64,000 nucleotides of DNA from Nodosilinea sp. FACHB-141 (GCF_014696135.1 NZ_JACJPP010000012.1:1-64000), one strand, 5' to 3'. Shown: positions 24,921 through 34,545, counted from the stretch's first letter. Numbers and translations are program-made. The notes: generated from the letters alone by a model not told the origin.

Positions 24921-25841
24921 ATGCCGCCCCGACCCATCATTATTGACTGCGATCCTGGGGTTGACGATGCGATCGCCCTTCTCCTCGCATTCGCCTCCAC
25001 TGAGTTCGACCTGTTGGGCATTACCACTGTGTCGGGCAACGTGCCGCTGGAGCTCACTCAGGCCAACGCTCGGCGCATCTGTCACCTGGCCCAGCGCACC
25101 GATGTGCCAGTGTATGCGGGCTGCCCGCGCCCGCTGCTGCGATCGCTCACCACCGCTGAAGACATTCACGGGGCAACGGGTTTGCAGGGTGCGGAGCTAC
25201 CCGAACCCACTCTGCCGCTGCAATCTCAACATGCCGTCGCGTTTCTGGTTGAACAACTCACCACGACCTCGACGCCCATTACCCTAGCTACCCTCGGCCC
25301 GCTCACCAACCTAGCGGTAGCACTGATCCAGTGTCCCGAGATCGCCCAAAGCATCGACCAAGTAGTGATGATGGGTGGAGCCTTGGGAAACGGCAACATT
25401 ACCCCCGCCGCTGAGTTCAATATCTACGTCGATCCCCATGCAGCCAACGTAGTCGTAGAGGCCGGTCTGCCCCTGACCATGATCGGCTTAGATGTCACCC
25501 ACCAAGTCGTAACCACCCCCGATCGCTTGGCAGCGCTTGAGGCCTTGGGCACCTCCGTGAGCAAAGCCGCTGCGGGCATGCTGCGCTACTACGGCCAGCT
25601 AGATGTGGAACGTCACGGGCTAACTGCACCGCCCCTCCACGACCCCTGTGTGATCGCTTATCTGCTGCGCCCCGAGCTCTTTACCGGTCGACCCATGCAC
25701 TTGGCAATTGAAACCGAGGGCTCCCTCTGCTTGGGACGCACCGTGGCCAATAGGCACCTGACCCCCAACGCCACCATCATCGAAACTGCTGCTGCCGACG
25801 GTATCTATGCACTTTTGATAGAACGCCTTAGGAAACTATAG
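24921..25841 (+). CDS. Nucleoside hydrolase (inosine-uridine preferring family)
   Basis: The 306-residue product begins PPRPIIIDCDPGVDDAIALL, the DxDxGxDD calcium-binding signature of the IUNH family. VVMMGGALGNGN near residue 150 and the AEFNIYVDPHAANVVV segment form the active site, and a C-terminal HDPCVIAYLLRPE carries the final metal-ligand Asp. These cytoplasmic enzymes hydrolyse the N-glycosidic bond of ribonucleosides for purine and pyrimidine salvage. Substrate range is not resolvable here. It is divergent from the SLH lipoprotein gene and followed after 42 bases by a hypothetical gene in the carboxysome-shell cluster. Confidence 0.93.
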   Translation: MPPRPIIIDCDPGVDDAIALLLAFASTEFDLLGITTVSGNVPLELTQANARRICHLAQRTDVPVYAGCPRPLLRSLTTAEDIHGATGLQGAELPEPTLPLQSQHAVAFLVEQLTTTSTPITLATLGPLTNLAVALIQCPEIAQSIDQVVMMGGALGNGNITPAAEFNIYVDPHAANVVVEAGLPLTMIGLDVTHQVVTTPDRLAALEALGTSVSKAAAGMLRYYGQLDVERHGLTAPPLHDPCVIAYLLRPELFTGRPMHLAIETEGSLCLGRTVANRHLTPNATIIETAAADGIYALLIERLRKL

Positions 25842-25883
25842 TCGGGCACAAAACTCCCCCAGCTCGCTTGATAAGATAGCCCT

Positions 25884-26471
25884 ATGGCTTACACCACCGA
25901 ACAACTCCTGGACTTTCTCGATCAGGAACTTCGCGCTACCTGGAAGGGCGAGCGGGTGGTGCTGTCCTCTGCCGATCGCATTGACAATCCGGTGCTTTCG
26001 AAGGCGATCGGGGCCGACAAGCTGAGCAAAGTATTTGCCATTCAAGACTTTCGTGCCCAAATTCACGACTACCAGCACGAGCACGGGGTGTCGGGTCTGA
26101 TGTGGTACACCTGCCGGTTTCAGGGCCGCAGCCTGCGCGTGCCCGAGCTGCATCCCCAGCTGATCGCTATTCCCGCCGATAAGCTGGCTCTAGTGGGGGC
26201 AAAGCCAGCCATAGTCGAGTTTTGGCGACAATCCATCGCTGGCCTGCGCCTGTGGATGGCCGGCAATCAGCCCCAACCCACTACCCCAGAGGAGGTAGAA
26301 CAGCTGATTGCCGCCAGTGAATGGGCCGAGCTATCCGCCACACGAGATGAGCTGTATCTCAGCCTGTGCTGGGGCGATCCCAAAGACTGCCACTGCGACT
26401 GGGCAAAGCCGGAGTCGGGGTGCGATCGCATCATCGCCACCGCCGGAGAACCCAGCGGCATCAAGGTATAA
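25884..26471 (+). CDS. Conserved cyanobacterial hypothetical protein
   Basis: The 195-residue product is soluble and I do not recognise a named domain. It has an N-terminal helix (MAYTTEQLLDFLDQELRATWKGERVVLS), a central VSGLMWYTCRFQGRSLRVPELHPQL-like core and a C-terminal Cys-containing CWGDPKDCHCDWAKPESGC segment. The four Cys in the tail may bind metal. It sits 42 bases after the nucleoside hydrolase and 53 bases before ccmK3, on the same strand. Linkage to carboxysome function is only positional. Confidence 0.6.
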   Translation: MAYTTEQLLDFLDQELRATWKGERVVLSSADRIDNPVLSKAIGADKLSKVFAIQDFRAQIHDYQHEHGVSGLMWYTCRFQGRSLRVPELHPQLIAIPADKLALVGAKPAIVEFWRQSIAGLRLWMAGNQPQPTTPEEVEQLIAASEWAELSATRDELYLSLCWGDPKDCHCDWAKPESGCDRIIATAGEPSGIKV

Positions 26472-26524
26472 AGTTATAGTTGAGCATCGAGCAGCGCTCA
26501 ACCACAACTTTAGGAGCACCCCCT

Positions 26525-26836
26525 ATGGCCATTGCCGTCGGCGTCATTGAAACCCAAACCTTTCCCGCAGTGCTGGCCGCCGCCGATGCCATGGTCAAAG
26601 CGGCCAACGTCACCGTCTCGGTGCAAGATCGCTCCGAGAGTGGGCGGCAATTCGTGGTCATACGCGGCCTGGTGGCCGAGGTCAAGCGCGCCATGGAAGC
26701 CGGGCTGATCGCAGCCAAAGCCTGCCCTAACCTGGCCGAAGTCACTTCCCACGTGATCATTCCTAACCCCACCGACAACATCGACGCGATTCTGCCCATT
26801 GGGTTTACTTCGGCCTCAGAATCCTTTCGGGTATAA
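26525..26836 (+). CDS. ccmK3: Carboxysome shell protein CcmK3-like
   Basis: The 103-residue product is a single bacterial-microcompartment (BMC) domain: AIAVGVIETQTFPAVLAAAD at the start and VVIRGLVAEVKRAMEAGL centrally. BMC proteins form hexamers tiling the beta-carboxysome facets around RuBisCO. It differs from the following gene in the pore-loop region (VQDRSESGRQ in place of the usual KIGSG-type loop), as in CcmK3. The start is the ATG with AGGAG ten bases upstream. It is placed before ccmK4, the standard satellite arrangement; CcmK3 is thought to hetero-oligomerise with CcmK4. The assignment to K3 rather than K1/K2 is by order and sequence type. Confidence 0.88.
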   Translation: MAIAVGVIETQTFPAVLAAADAMVKAANVTVSVQDRSESGRQFVVIRGLVAEVKRAMEAGLIAAKACPNLAEVTSHVIIPNPTDNIDAILPIGFTSASESFRV

Positions 26837-26955
26837 GGTCTACTATTACAACCCCCCCACAGTCTTTAATAATTCGACACGGCGCGATCGCTACCACCGC
26901 CCCGTACAATGAAGGTTGAATTTTTTACCTGCAAAACTTTCTCAGGAGTACAACC

Positions 26956-27303
26956 ATGCCACAAGCCGTCGGGTCGCTCGAAACCAGAGGGTTTCCCCCG
27001 GTGCTTGCCGCCGCAGATGCGATGGTAAAAGCGGGGCGCGTTACGCTCATTGGCTACATCCGTGCCGGTAGTGCCCGCTTCGCCATCAACATTCGTGGTG
27101 ATGTCTCCGAAGTTAAGGCCGCCATGGCCGCTGGGGTAGAAGCCGCCGAAAAAACCCCCGGTGGCATCCTCGAAACTTGGGTAATCATCCCCCGTCCCCA
27201 CGAGAACGTGGTGGCCGTGCTGCCGATCGAATTTAACGATGAGACCGAAATCTTCCGCCAGGCTGTCGAGCAGCCCATTTTGCCCGGCTCTACCGGTCGC
27301 TAG
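26956..27303 (+). CDS. ccmK4: Carboxysome shell protein CcmK4-like
   Basis: The 115-residue product begins MPQAVGSLETRGFPPVLAAAD, a BMC domain with the CcmK4-type IGYIRAGSARFAINIRGDVSEV central region. A C-terminal tail follows (ETEIFRQAVEQPILPG). It is a hexameric shell facet protein of the beta-carboxysome. An AGGAG ribosome site precedes the ATG. It lies 119 bases downstream of ccmK3 with no terminator between, and a very strong hairpin ends the unit, so ccmK3-ccmK4 form a small operon separate from the main ccm cluster, which is not in this window. Confidence 0.92.
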   Translation: MPQAVGSLETRGFPPVLAAADAMVKAGRVTLIGYIRAGSARFAINIRGDVSEVKAAMAAGVEAAEKTPGGILETWVIIPRPHENVVAVLPIEFNDETEIFRQAVEQPILPGSTGR

Positions 27304-27324
27304 GGCTACTTGTTGCCGGTTCTA

Positions 27325-27350
27325 CTAAATGATCTATTTAGATCATTTAG
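27325..27350. repeat. Perfect palindrome downstream of ccmK4
   Basis: CTAAATGATCTA and its exact inverse TAGATCATTTAG, separated by TT, lie 22 bases after ccmK4. It could act as a transcript stabiliser or protein site; no function is known. Confidence 0.6.
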
Positions 27351-27376
27351 AGATCGCCCTAAAGCCATTGGCAAAA

Positions 27377-27422
27377 ACATGCCCGCTCAAGAAAGTTAAT
27401 TTCTTGAGCGGGCATGTTTTTT
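27377..27422 (+). terminator. Bidirectional terminator after ccmK4
   Basis: An 18-bp perfect stem (arms 27377-27394 and 27400-27417, containing GCCCGCTCAAG / CTTGAGCGGGC) is flanked by A residues on one side and a T-run on the other. It serves both ccmK4 and the convergent DUF2945 gene. Confidence 0.92.
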
Positions 27423-27448
27423 GTGCTCCGTAGTTCTAGCGAGGATAA

Positions 27449-27661
27449 CTAGTCTTCTTTTGTCAAAGCCTCTGGTTTATGAGCCGCATGGCTGCCAGTT
27501 TTTTCGCTTTCTACCAAATACTGGGGATTTTCCTTAGATGCAGCAACGGTATGACCTTTGATTTCGGTACGAGATGTTAGCTTTTCAATGATCGTACCCG
27601 TAGTTTTTCCTTGAGCCGTACTCCAGGAAACCTTGTCTCCTTTTTTGAAAGCTTGTTCCAT
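27449..27661 (-). CDS. DUF2945 (HVA1 Tudor-like) protein
   Basis: The 70-residue product matches the DUF2945/hypervirulence-associated Tudor-like family in length and sequence: KKGDKVSWSTAQGKTTGTII at the N-terminus and KENPQYLVESEKTGSHAAHK near the C-terminus. It is a small, basic, soluble domain with no transmembrane segment. The biochemical role is unknown; members are often found among stress-inducible genes. It is convergent with ccmK4 across a shared terminator. Confidence 0.88.
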   Translation of the reverse strand: MEQAFKKGDKVSWSTAQGKTTGTIIEKLTSRTEIKGHTVAASKENPQYLVESEKTGSHAAHKPEALTKED

Positions 27662-27767
27662 GACAATTCCTTGTACTCAGATTATTACTAAACGGTTAGC
27701 CAAGACGACCAACATGATGACGGTAGATATCCTGAGTTGAACTCGCGTGCAAACAAACTAAAACCCA

Positions 27768-27831
27768 ACCTGCTTGAGCTAAGTGCGGTGGAAGGAGAAC
27801 CATCTTCCAACAGCCTAAATCTCAAGCAGGT
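27768..27831 (-). terminator. Hairpin downstream of the DUF4383 gene
   Basis: An 11-bp stem (ACCTGCTTGAG / CTCAAGCAGGT) encloses a second small hairpin (GGAAG/CTTCC). On the minus strand it is followed by a T-rich stretch (GGGTTTTAGTTTGTTTG), fitting termination of the DUF4383 transcript. Confidence 0.6.
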
Positions 27832-27857
27832 CGGTTCATCTACCAATTAAGCGTTGG

Positions 27858-28331
27858 CTATAGAACTTCGCCAGAAGTGGCGTCTTCCTTCAGCTCTTTC
27901 TTAAACAGGCTTAGCAGGGAGGGAGTAGCAAAAAAGCCGAAATAAATACCCAGTGCGCCCGTTAACCCGTGTAGAAAAACGTCGGCTCCATAGAGTGGAA
28001 AAAGTCCGAAGAAAGTATTGGCAACCGGTACTAGACCTAGGACAGCCAGGGTAGTGTAGTAGATACCCAATTGCCCAGAGAATAGACGAGAGCTATCTAA
28101 CGCAATAGAAGCAACGATTCCCAACAAGCCTGTGACAAGATGAATAATATTGTGAGGCGTATTAATTGGAAATAGACCCATCAAGTAGCCAAATCCAGAA
28201 ACGACGCCTAGCTTCTCAATCGAAGGGGGCATAGCGCCAGACTGGGAGACTAGGGCAGGAATGAAGCCCAGAATACCTATGGTTAGGTAGAATATGCCGA
28301 TAATCAATGCAAATCTTTGTGCAGCTTTCAT
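27858..28331 (-). CDS. DUF4383 membrane protein
   Basis: The 157-residue product has four hydrophobic helices: FALIIGIFYLTIGILGFIP, a central NIIHLVTGLLGIVASIAL, IYYTTLAVLGLVPVANTFF and LHGLTGALGIYFGF. The pattern and the HNIIHLVTG and DVFLHGLTG histidine motifs are characteristic of DUF4383 proteins, found in cyanobacteria and actinobacteria. No function has been assigned. It lies in a run of small, apparently single-gene, stress-type loci. Confidence 0.85.
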   Translation of the reverse strand: MKAAQRFALIIGIFYLTIGILGFIPALVSQSGAMPPSIEKLGVVSGFGYLMGLFPINTPHNIIHLVTGLLGIVASIALDSSRLFSGQLGIYYTTLAVLGLVPVANTFFGLFPLYGADVFLHGLTGALGIYFGFFATPSLLSLFKKELKEDATSGEVL

Positions 28332-28892
28332 GATACCTCTAAGGTAAACGTCAGATAACAGTTTTGGGTTAAGCTTGCAGCAGCTTGGTAAAGCCTGTCA
28401 CTACCTAGCTAGGAGTGAACCCGCAACAATTAACTAGACTCTAAAGAGTTTGATGGGTTTGAGCCTCTCTAAAGAGAAATAGTTGTTGGTAGGTCATTGG
28501 ATAGAGTGAGTTCTTTGGTGGTAGTTAACTTCTTGTCTACAGTGTTTTTTCAAAGGATCTTTTCTATCACTGCAAATAAAAAATACCATTGTAGGAGCAG
28601 AATTGAGCTGGTTTTGAAAGGATAGCGATCGCAGCTAGCCCTTCCCTTTTTACTCAACTCTCGCGGAAATAAACAATACACAAGCTTTCGCCCGATCGCA
28701 AAACAGAGGGTCTCAAACCTCCCCAATCTTTGCTTCATAACTTTCAAATGAATTTGAAGAACAAAAATTGCTTCAGTTTCAGAATTCTGAGGTGTATCAA
28801 ATTTGCTCTTACAAACTCATCGTGCTCCGCTAAGAAACCTCAACGGAGCACGATGGCTCAACTAAAACCTAGGTGGCTAATATGGCTAACGA
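28332..28892. other. Intergenic region with one hairpin
   Basis: No gene supported. A 12-bp stem (CATCGTGCTCCG, 28818-28829; CGGAGCACGATG, 28844-28855) lies 38 bases beyond the stop of the minus-strand gene at 28893 and may terminate it. A 65-codon minus-strand frame at 28550-28747 has no recognisable features and was not accepted. Confidence 0.5.
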
Positions 28893-29252
28893 TTAGTCGT
28901 CGTTAGGCAGCTCGCCGTTGTCTACTCCAGGCGTCAGAGTCCTAGCGTTTTGGGGGTAGATGCCGGCCATATCTTTAACCGCATCAGCCGACTCTTCAGC
29001 GATGCGCTTGATTCTTTTGCCAGGTTGGCCTTCCAGTGAATCTTTCTCAGCTTCCCACTGACCCATGGTGCGGGGGCGACCGACTTCTTGGGTGGGTGGC
29101 AGTTCATTAGAATAAGCGCGATTGCCAGTATTTTGCTCAGCTTTGACGCCATTAGCGGTTAGCAGAATAACCACGGCGGAGCAAGCCACCGCAAACTGCT
29201 TCCAGTAAACGCGGCCGAGCATTTCCTTTAAGGCACCAAAAATATTCTTCAT
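28893..29252 (-). CDS. Small membrane-anchored or secreted hypothetical protein
   Basis: The 119-residue product starts MKNIFGALKEMLGRVYWKQF, then a hydrophobic segment (FAVACSAVVILLTANGVKAE) that could be a signal peptide cleaved after VKA or an anchor. The mature part is hydrophilic: EVGRPRTMGQWEAEKDSL and RIKRIAEESADAVKDMAG. I recall similar secreted proteins in cyanobacteria with amphipathic KRIAEESADAVKD-type helices, sometimes annotated as low-temperature-induced. No enzymatic motif. The start is ATG at 29252; a GTG one codon upstream is the alternative. Confidence 0.6.
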   Translation of the reverse strand: MKNIFGALKEMLGRVYWKQFAVACSAVVILLTANGVKAEQNTGNRAYSNELPPTQEVGRPRTMGQWEAEKDSLEGQPGKRIKRIAEESADAVKDMAGIYPQNARTLTPGVDNGELPNDD

Positions 29253-29520
29253 CACAAATTACCTAATATTCACTCAATACTGCGAGTCAGTAAGCGAACT
29301 GCTTGCTGAACCTCTAGTGACACGTTAGGTAACTCTCTTAGAAAGCTTATCGCTCAAAAGGTATATCTTCACAAGCATTAAAAATCGCTGAATGTTCCAG
29401 ATGCTCACATCCCCTAACCAAAGTATTTCTCTCGAAAGAACGAGACTAAAACCCCATCATGACAGGGGAAAAGCCGTAGAAATCGGTTCTAAGGTACTGA
29501 TGTAACCCCTAGAGAGAGCT

Positions 29521-30111
29521 ATGCCCAAGCTAAACAACTTCATCCTTGATGTGACCCACGACGATACGCTCGAAACCCTGATTCATCAACTGTTTGAGGC
29601 ACCGCTCCATAGCCAGCATTCAACCCGAGTAATGGACAGTATTTTGACCAAGTTAGGAGAGCAGTTGCAGTGCGATCGCGTCTTTTTATACCTGCGCTCT
29701 CCCGACACTCAGCTAGGGCGAGTGCCCTTCTGCTGGAAAAAGCAGCCATCGATACCTACAATCTATGACCCTGCCTGGAAACCAGAAGATCCCTCCTTGG
29801 CAAAGGACGACCCCATGTTTGCGGCTGCCCTCAAAGCCCAGCCCAGTATTTTTGTAGAGGACGTGGAAACCGCTGGTCCAGAGGTATTGAATCGCGAGTT
29901 TGAGCACCAAACCTTTGGCCATCGAGCCTTGATTCATGCCCACCTGCGCTCGGATCAAACCCTCTGGGGCATTTTGCAGGCCTGTGTTTTTGAAGAGCCC
30001 CGGGTGTGGAGCCAGAGCGATCGCCAACTCATTGAGCAGGTGGTCACTCAGCTCACGCCCTTCGCTATAGACTACGTGAGATCTGAGCCAGAGTTGGCAA
30101 CGAGTATGTAG
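29521..30111 (+). CDS. GAF domain protein
   Basis: The 196-residue protein is a single GAF-type sensory domain: MDSILTKLGEQLQCDRVFLYL near residues 40-60 and GHRALIHAHLRSDQTLWGIL near 140, ending with a WSQSDRQLIEQVVTQL helix that leads to output domains in larger proteins. Here there is no output domain. The bilin-attaching Cys-His of cyanobacteriochromes is absent, so light sensing by a bilin is not supported. It may bind another ligand or act as a partner protein. It starts with ATG nine bases after a GAGAGAG ribosome-site-like sequence. Confidence 0.8.
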   Translation: MPKLNNFILDVTHDDTLETLIHQLFEAPLHSQHSTRVMDSILTKLGEQLQCDRVFLYLRSPDTQLGRVPFCWKKQPSIPTIYDPAWKPEDPSLAKDDPMFAAALKAQPSIFVEDVETAGPEVLNREFEHQTFGHRALIHAHLRSDQTLWGILQACVFEEPRVWSQSDRQLIEQVVTQLTPFAIDYVRSEPELATSM

Positions 30112-30175
30112 TAGAAATCTACGGGTGAATGTAGCTCGACCGTTGGCAGCCATCATTCACCCGTAAAAGCACTGT

Positions 30176-31876
30176 CTAGGAAACAGTTTGCGGCAAGGAC
30201 AAAACTGCTTGTCTCTGACTAGGGGTTAGGGTCGCCAGCCCTCGGTTAGCCGCGCTCAATACCGCCAACAGCGAGGCCGTGACAATGCTGCTGTGAATGC
30301 CCACCCCGTGGATAGTGCCCTCCAACCAGTCGGCGGCAATCTCGATTAGCGCGATCGCGTCGGCATCACTGCCGTGCCCAATCGCTCGCTCTTCGTAGCT
30401 GTGCACCCGAATCCCTAGATTTAGCGCATCTACAAAGGCGTCGATGGGGCCGTTGCCATGTCCTGCTCGGGTGAGTCTTACATCACAACATTCCAAGGTT
30501 GTGGAAATGGCCGATGGTGTTTCATCATCCTGCCAGTGGTGGCTAACGTATTTAAACGGCAAGTTGACCCGCAGATACTCCTGCTCAAAGAGATCCCATA
30601 GCATGGGCGCGGTCATTTCTTTGCCGGTGGCATCCATGGCGCGCTGCACTATCTGGCTAAACTCAATTTGCAAGCGGCGGGGCAGGCTGAGGTTGTAGTC
30701 ACGCTCTAGCAAAAAGGCAATGCCTCCCTTGCCCGACTGACTATTTACCCGCACCACCGACTCATAGGACCGGCCCAGGTCGGCGGGGTCGAGGGGCAGG
30801 TAGGGCATGTCCCACAGATCTTCTGAGTTGCGGGCCGCAAAGCCTTTGCGAATTGCATCCTGGTGAGAGCCTGAAAATGCGGTGAACACCAGGTCGCCCA
30901 CGTAGGGGTGACGGGGGTGAATGGGCAGCTGAGTGCAGTCTTCGACAATGCGCGCCACCTCGTTAATGCGCGAGAAATCTAGCCCCGGGTGAATGCCCTG
31001 AGTGTAGAGGTTAAGCGCCAGAGTGACGATATCGACATTGCCGGTGCGCTCACCGTTGCCAAATAGGCAGCCCTCCACCCGATCGGCCCCAGCCATCTGG
31101 CCCAACTCGGCAGCGGCGATCGCGCAGCCCCGGTCGTTGTGGTTGTGCACGCTTAAGTTCACGCTGTCGCGGTAGGCGAGTTGGCGGTGCATCCATTCCA
31201 CCTGGTCGGCAAACACGTTGGGGGTAGCGCTCTCCACCGTGGCGGGCAGGTTAATGATTGCTTTGCGATCGGGCGTCGGCTGCCAGACTTCCAACACCGC
31301 ATTGCAGATATCCCGCGCAAACTCCAATTCGGTTTGAGAAAATACCTCTGGCGAATATTCAAAGCGCCACTGGGTTGCAGGGCGCTCTGCCGCCAAATCG
31401 CGAATCAGCGTAGCGGCGTTTACCGCCAGTGCGATCGTTGCGACAGAGTCGTTGCGAAACACCACCCGCCGAAACACTGGAGCCGTAGCGTTGTAGACGT
31501 GGACGATCGCCCGCTTGGCTCCCTCAAGGGAATCAAAGGTGCGACGAATCAAGTCTTCTCGCGCCTGGGTGAGCACCTGAATTTCCACATCGTCAGGCAC
31601 GCGGTTTTCTTCGATCAGGCGGCGCACAAAGATAAAGTCGGTCTCCGAAGCCGACGGAAACGCTACCTCAATTTCCTTAAAGCCGATCGCCACCAGTAAC
31701 TCAAACATCCGCAGCTTTTGCTCGACAGACATTGGTTCGATGAGCGCCTGATTGCCATCGCGCAGGTCAGTGCTCAGCCAGATCGGGGGCTGGGTGATTA
31801 CCTGGCTAGGCCAGGTGCGATCGGGCAATGCGATCGGCACAAAGGGGCGGTACTTCTCGGCGGGGTTGGTCAACAT
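30176..31876 (-). CDS. leuA: 2-isopropylmalate synthase
   Basis: LeuA condenses 2-oxoisovalerate with acetyl-CoA in the first committed step of leucine synthesis. The 566-residue protein has the HMGL-like TIM barrel with [17 protein letters not shown] near residue 35, the substrate and metal region, and [18 protein letters not shown] near 240, carrying the two metal-ligand His. The C-terminal regulatory LeuA dimer domain follows ([25 protein letters not shown]), where leucine feedback would act. Length and the N-terminal start [12 protein letters not shown] fit the longer LeuA type. No leader peptide with Leu codons is visible in the 700 bases upstream. Confidence 0.95.
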   Translation of the reverse strand: MLTNPAEKYRPFVPIALPDRTWPSQVITQPPIWLSTDLRDGNQALIEPMSVEQKLRMFELLVAIGFKEIEVAFPSASETDFIFVRRLIEENRVPDDVEIQVLTQAREDLIRRTFDSLEGAKRAIVHVYNATAPVFRRVVFRNDSVATIALAVNAATLIRDLAAERPATQWRFEYSPEVFSQTELEFARDICNAVLEVWQPTPDRKAIINLPATVESATPNVFADQVEWMHRQLAYRDSVNLSVHNHNDRGCAIAAAELGQMAGADRVEGCLFGNGERTGNVDIVTLALNLYTQGIHPGLDFSRINEVARIVEDCTQLPIHPRHPYVGDLVFTAFSGSHQDAIRKGFAARNSEDLWDMPYLPLDPADLGRSYESVVRVNSQSGKGGIAFLLERDYNLSLPRRLQIEFSQIVQRAMDATGKEMTAPMLWDLFEQEYLRVNLPFKYVSHHWQDDETPSAISTTLECCDVRLTRAGHGNGPIDAFVDALNLGIRVHSYEERAIGHGSDADAIALIEIAADWLEGTIHGVGIHSSIVTASLLAVLSAANRGLATLTPSQRQAVLSLPQTVS

Positions 31877-32608
31877 GGGTTTGTCTCTAAGATTTCAGTA
31901 GTAAAAAAGCTTGCCTAGTCATTCACTGTGACTAAGGTGAGGTGAAGGGTTTCAGGTGAAAGGTTGGAGGCAGGCCGTAAACCTTATACCCTGCACCAAT
32001 TGCCACCGGAACGGTAAGTTACCCGTGGGGAGTTGGCTAACAGCGTTTAAACTTCCCAGCAGTACTCAGGTCTAGGGAAAACCTGTGACCTAGGGAGTCG
32101 AGCTATGCAGGGCATTTCGCCTTTGTTTCAAAAATTAGTTGCGCCCAAGGCGCAGCAGCAGCCCCAGCCCTAGTAGCAGGCTGAAGAGAGGGGCGAGGGA
32201 TAGCTGCAAAGAAGACATTGACGAGCGACGGCGCAGAATTGCACAACACCCGCATAGTAACCGCGCGGCAAAGCAGCGTCAAGGGCTGAGGCGTCGCGAT
32301 CGCAAGACGGATAGCTCTGAGCGACAGGGGTTATCTAGGCAAGATGGGTCAACGGTGCGATCGCAGCACAGGAAATATTATTCAGAGGTTAATTTAACTC
32401 AGCCCAGTTGATAGCGCGCACACCACTTATTAGTGACAATAGAAGTCGGGGATCTCGCTCCTTTCGATTGGCTGAGCGGTTAGCCAGGGCAACATCTAGC
32501 CCTTGTTAGCTCAAGCTGCTGTTTTTGGCTGTTTTCAGCCCCTTGCGTCCACTCGTGCAGGGGGCTTTGTAAGACGTTCTCATTCTCAATGCCCTAACGT
32601 GATCCTGT
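31877..32608. other. Intergenic region between leuA and the antiporter gene
   Basis: No firmly supported gene lies between the divergent leuA and antiporter genes. The DNA is rich in GATCGC motifs near 32300-32365 and contains one short membrane-peptide frame (separate entry). The antiporter and leuA promoters must lie here, but no clear -35/-10 pair could be fixed by eye. Confidence 0.5.
32135..32218 (-). CDS. Possible 27-residue membrane peptide
   Basis: An ATG-led frame encodes MSSLQLSLAPLFSLLLGLG followed by LLLRLGRN, a single hydrophobic helix with a basic C-terminus. No ribosome site is clear and no known photosystem or cytochrome b6f small subunit matches. Small membrane subunits of this size exist in cyanobacteria, so it is listed with low confidence. 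Confidence 0.25.
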   Translation of the reverse strand: MSSLQLSLAPLFSLLLGLGLLLRLGRN

Positions 32609-34420
32609 ATGACCGCTGAACCGAACTTTGTTCTCGATTTAACCTTGGCCCTGGGGGCCTCTGCTATTGGCGGCTATATTGCCCATCGACTCAAACAGCC
32701 GGCGCTGCTGGGCTACCTCGTTACCGGGCTGGTCATCGGCCCCTTTGGCCTCGGGCTACAAACCGATGTGGAGCAAATTCAGGGCCTGGCGGAGGTGGGC
32801 ATTGCCTTTTTGCTGTTTGCTCTAGGGGTCGAGTTTTCGCTGACAGAGCTCAAGCGGGTCAAAGATATCGCCCTCAAGGGCAGCTTTTTGCAGATGGGGC
32901 TGACTACGCTGCTGGTGTGCTCAGTGTCGCTGCTGTCGGGCACGGCCAACTCCCCGCTTCAGGGCATTTTCTTGGGGCTGGTGCTGTCGCTGTCGTCTAC
33001 GGCGGTAGTGCTCAAAACCCTGACCGATCGCGGCGAAACCGCTACCGTCCACGGACAGGTGATGTTGGGGCTACTGATCTCCCAAGACCTTGCCCTGGGG
33101 CTGATGCTGGCGGTGCTGCCGGTGCTCAACCAGCCCGATGCCCTGGGGCCAGCCCTGGCGATCGCGGCGCTCAAGTTTGGGCTGTTTTTGGCAGGGGCGA
33201 TCGCCCTGGGCCGCTGGGTAGTGCCCCAGCTAATTCAGCACATTGCTGCCACCGAGAGCAGCGAGCTGTTTTTGCTCACCGTGGTCGCCCTTTGCCTGAG
33301 CGTTGCCTGGATTACCTCCTTCCTGGGCCTCTCCATCGCCATGGGGGCCTTTGTCGCTGGCCTGATGATTTCTGAGATTGACTACGCCGACCAGGCCCTG
33401 GGCAAGATCTTGCCCCTGCGCGACACCTTTGCCTGCCTGTTCTTTGCCTCCATTGGTATGCTGATCGACCCCCACCTGATCGTCAGCGACCTGGGCCGAA
33501 TTCTAGAGCTGGTGGCGCTGATCATGGTGGGCAAGGCGCTGATTATTTTGCCAATTGTGCTGGGGTTTGGCTATTCGCTCAAAACGGCGGTAAGGGCCAG
33601 CTTTGGGCTCAACCAAATTGGTGAATTTTCCTTTGTGCTGGCGCTGATGGGGCTAGAGCTGGGGTTGATCAACGAGGAGCGCTACTCCTTGCTGCTGGGC
33701 ACGATCGCCATTTCTCTCATGCTCACCCCCCTGTGGATTAACCTAGCCCCCAAGGTGGCCGACTGGCTGCACAACCTGCCGGTGCTCAAAGACTTTCTCA
33801 ACCAGGCCGAAGACCCAAAGCTGCTGTCGGTGCCCGGCGACATTCACGACCATGTGATTGTGGCGGGCTATGGCCGGGTGGGCGAGGTGCTGGTCAATGT
33901 GCTGCTCAGCCGGGGCTACTCGGTGCTGGTGGTCGACAATAGCGAAACCGCGATTCAGCGCCTGCGCAACCGCCACGCGCCTCTGGTGCAAATTCCCTTT
34001 GTCTACGGTGACGCCGACAGCGAGCTGGTGCTCGAGAAAACTTCTCTAGAAACCGCCAAGGCCCTGGCCATTACCCTGCCTGATCCGACAACCACCCGCC
34101 TAGTGCTGCAACGGGCACTGCTGAGAGCACCCGAGCTGGATATCATTGCGCGATCGCACAACAACGAAGAGATCGACGTGCTCACCCAACTGGGAGCCAG
34201 GGAGGTGGTGCAGCCCGAGTTTGAGGCGGCTCTAGAGCTGGGCTCTCACGTGCTCAATACCCTGGGTGAACAGTCGATCGAAATTCAGTCGGTGCTGGAC
34301 TGGATTCGCCAGGATCGCTACCGCAGCATTCGCCCGGCGGTTCAGGTGGGCGAGGGGTATAGAAATACAGCAAAAGAACGAAAACAGAAGAGCGAAAAGG
34401 TTGAAAGCAGTGCTTCATAA
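32609..34420 (+). CDS. CPA2 family cation:proton antiporter with RCK/TrkA-N domain
   Basis: The 603-residue protein has about 12 hydrophobic segments (residues 1-390), beginning LDLTLALGASAIGGYIAHRL and including the conserved GQVMLGLLISQDLALG segment with the ion-binding Asp. There follows a cytosolic TrkA-N/RCK domain starting HVIVAGYGRVGEVLVNVLL (about 412), with the Rossmann GxGxxG and an Asp-rich second strand. This layout is KefB/KefC-like: Na+ or K+ exchange for H+ gated by NAD(H) or another ligand. Ion specificity is not readable. It is monocistronic and divergent from leuA. Confidence 0.92.
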   Translation: MTAEPNFVLDLTLALGASAIGGYIAHRLKQPALLGYLVTGLVIGPFGLGLQTDVEQIQGLAEVGIAFLLFALGVEFSLTELKRVKDIALKGSFLQMGLTTLLVCSVSLLSGTANSPLQGIFLGLVLSLSSTAVVLKTLTDRGETATVHGQVMLGLLISQDLALGLMLAVLPVLNQPDALGPALAIAALKFGLFLAGAIALGRWVVPQLIQHIAATESSELFLLTVVALCLSVAWITSFLGLSIAMGAFVAGLMISEIDYADQALGKILPLRDTFACLFFASIGMLIDPHLIVSDLGRILELVALIMVGKALIILPIVLGFGYSLKTAVRASFGLNQIGEFSFVLALMGLELGLINEERYSLLLGTIAISLMLTPLWINLAPKVADWLHNLPVLKDFLNQAEDPKLLSVPGDIHDHVIVAGYGRVGEVLVNVLLSRGYSVLVVDNSETAIQRLRNRHAPLVQIPFVYGDADSELVLEKTSLETAKALAITLPDPTTTRLVLQRALLRAPELDIIARSHNNEEIDVLTQLGAREVVQPEFEAALELGSHVLNTLGEQSIEIQSVLDWIRQDRYRSIRPAVQVGEGYRNTAKERKQKSEKVESSAS

Positions 34421-34545
34421 GCTCAGCGTCATGGTTGCACCGCTTTGATCTGGGCTCATTCTTGCCGAGCGCTCGCCATCTACACCCAACGCCAGGCACT
34501 CTGGGGTAACCCCTGGAAGCATCGATTTTAGGGGCTTTCGTTTAA

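Noticed and set aside
29521-30111. Cyanobacteriochrome-type GAF photoreceptor
   Set aside because: The GAF fold is present but no Cys-His chromophore site is visible.
32139-32411. 90-codon Arg/Ser-rich plus-strand frame before the antiporter gene
   Set aside because: Very basic low-complexity sequence from GATCGC-rich DNA, with no ribosome site or domain.
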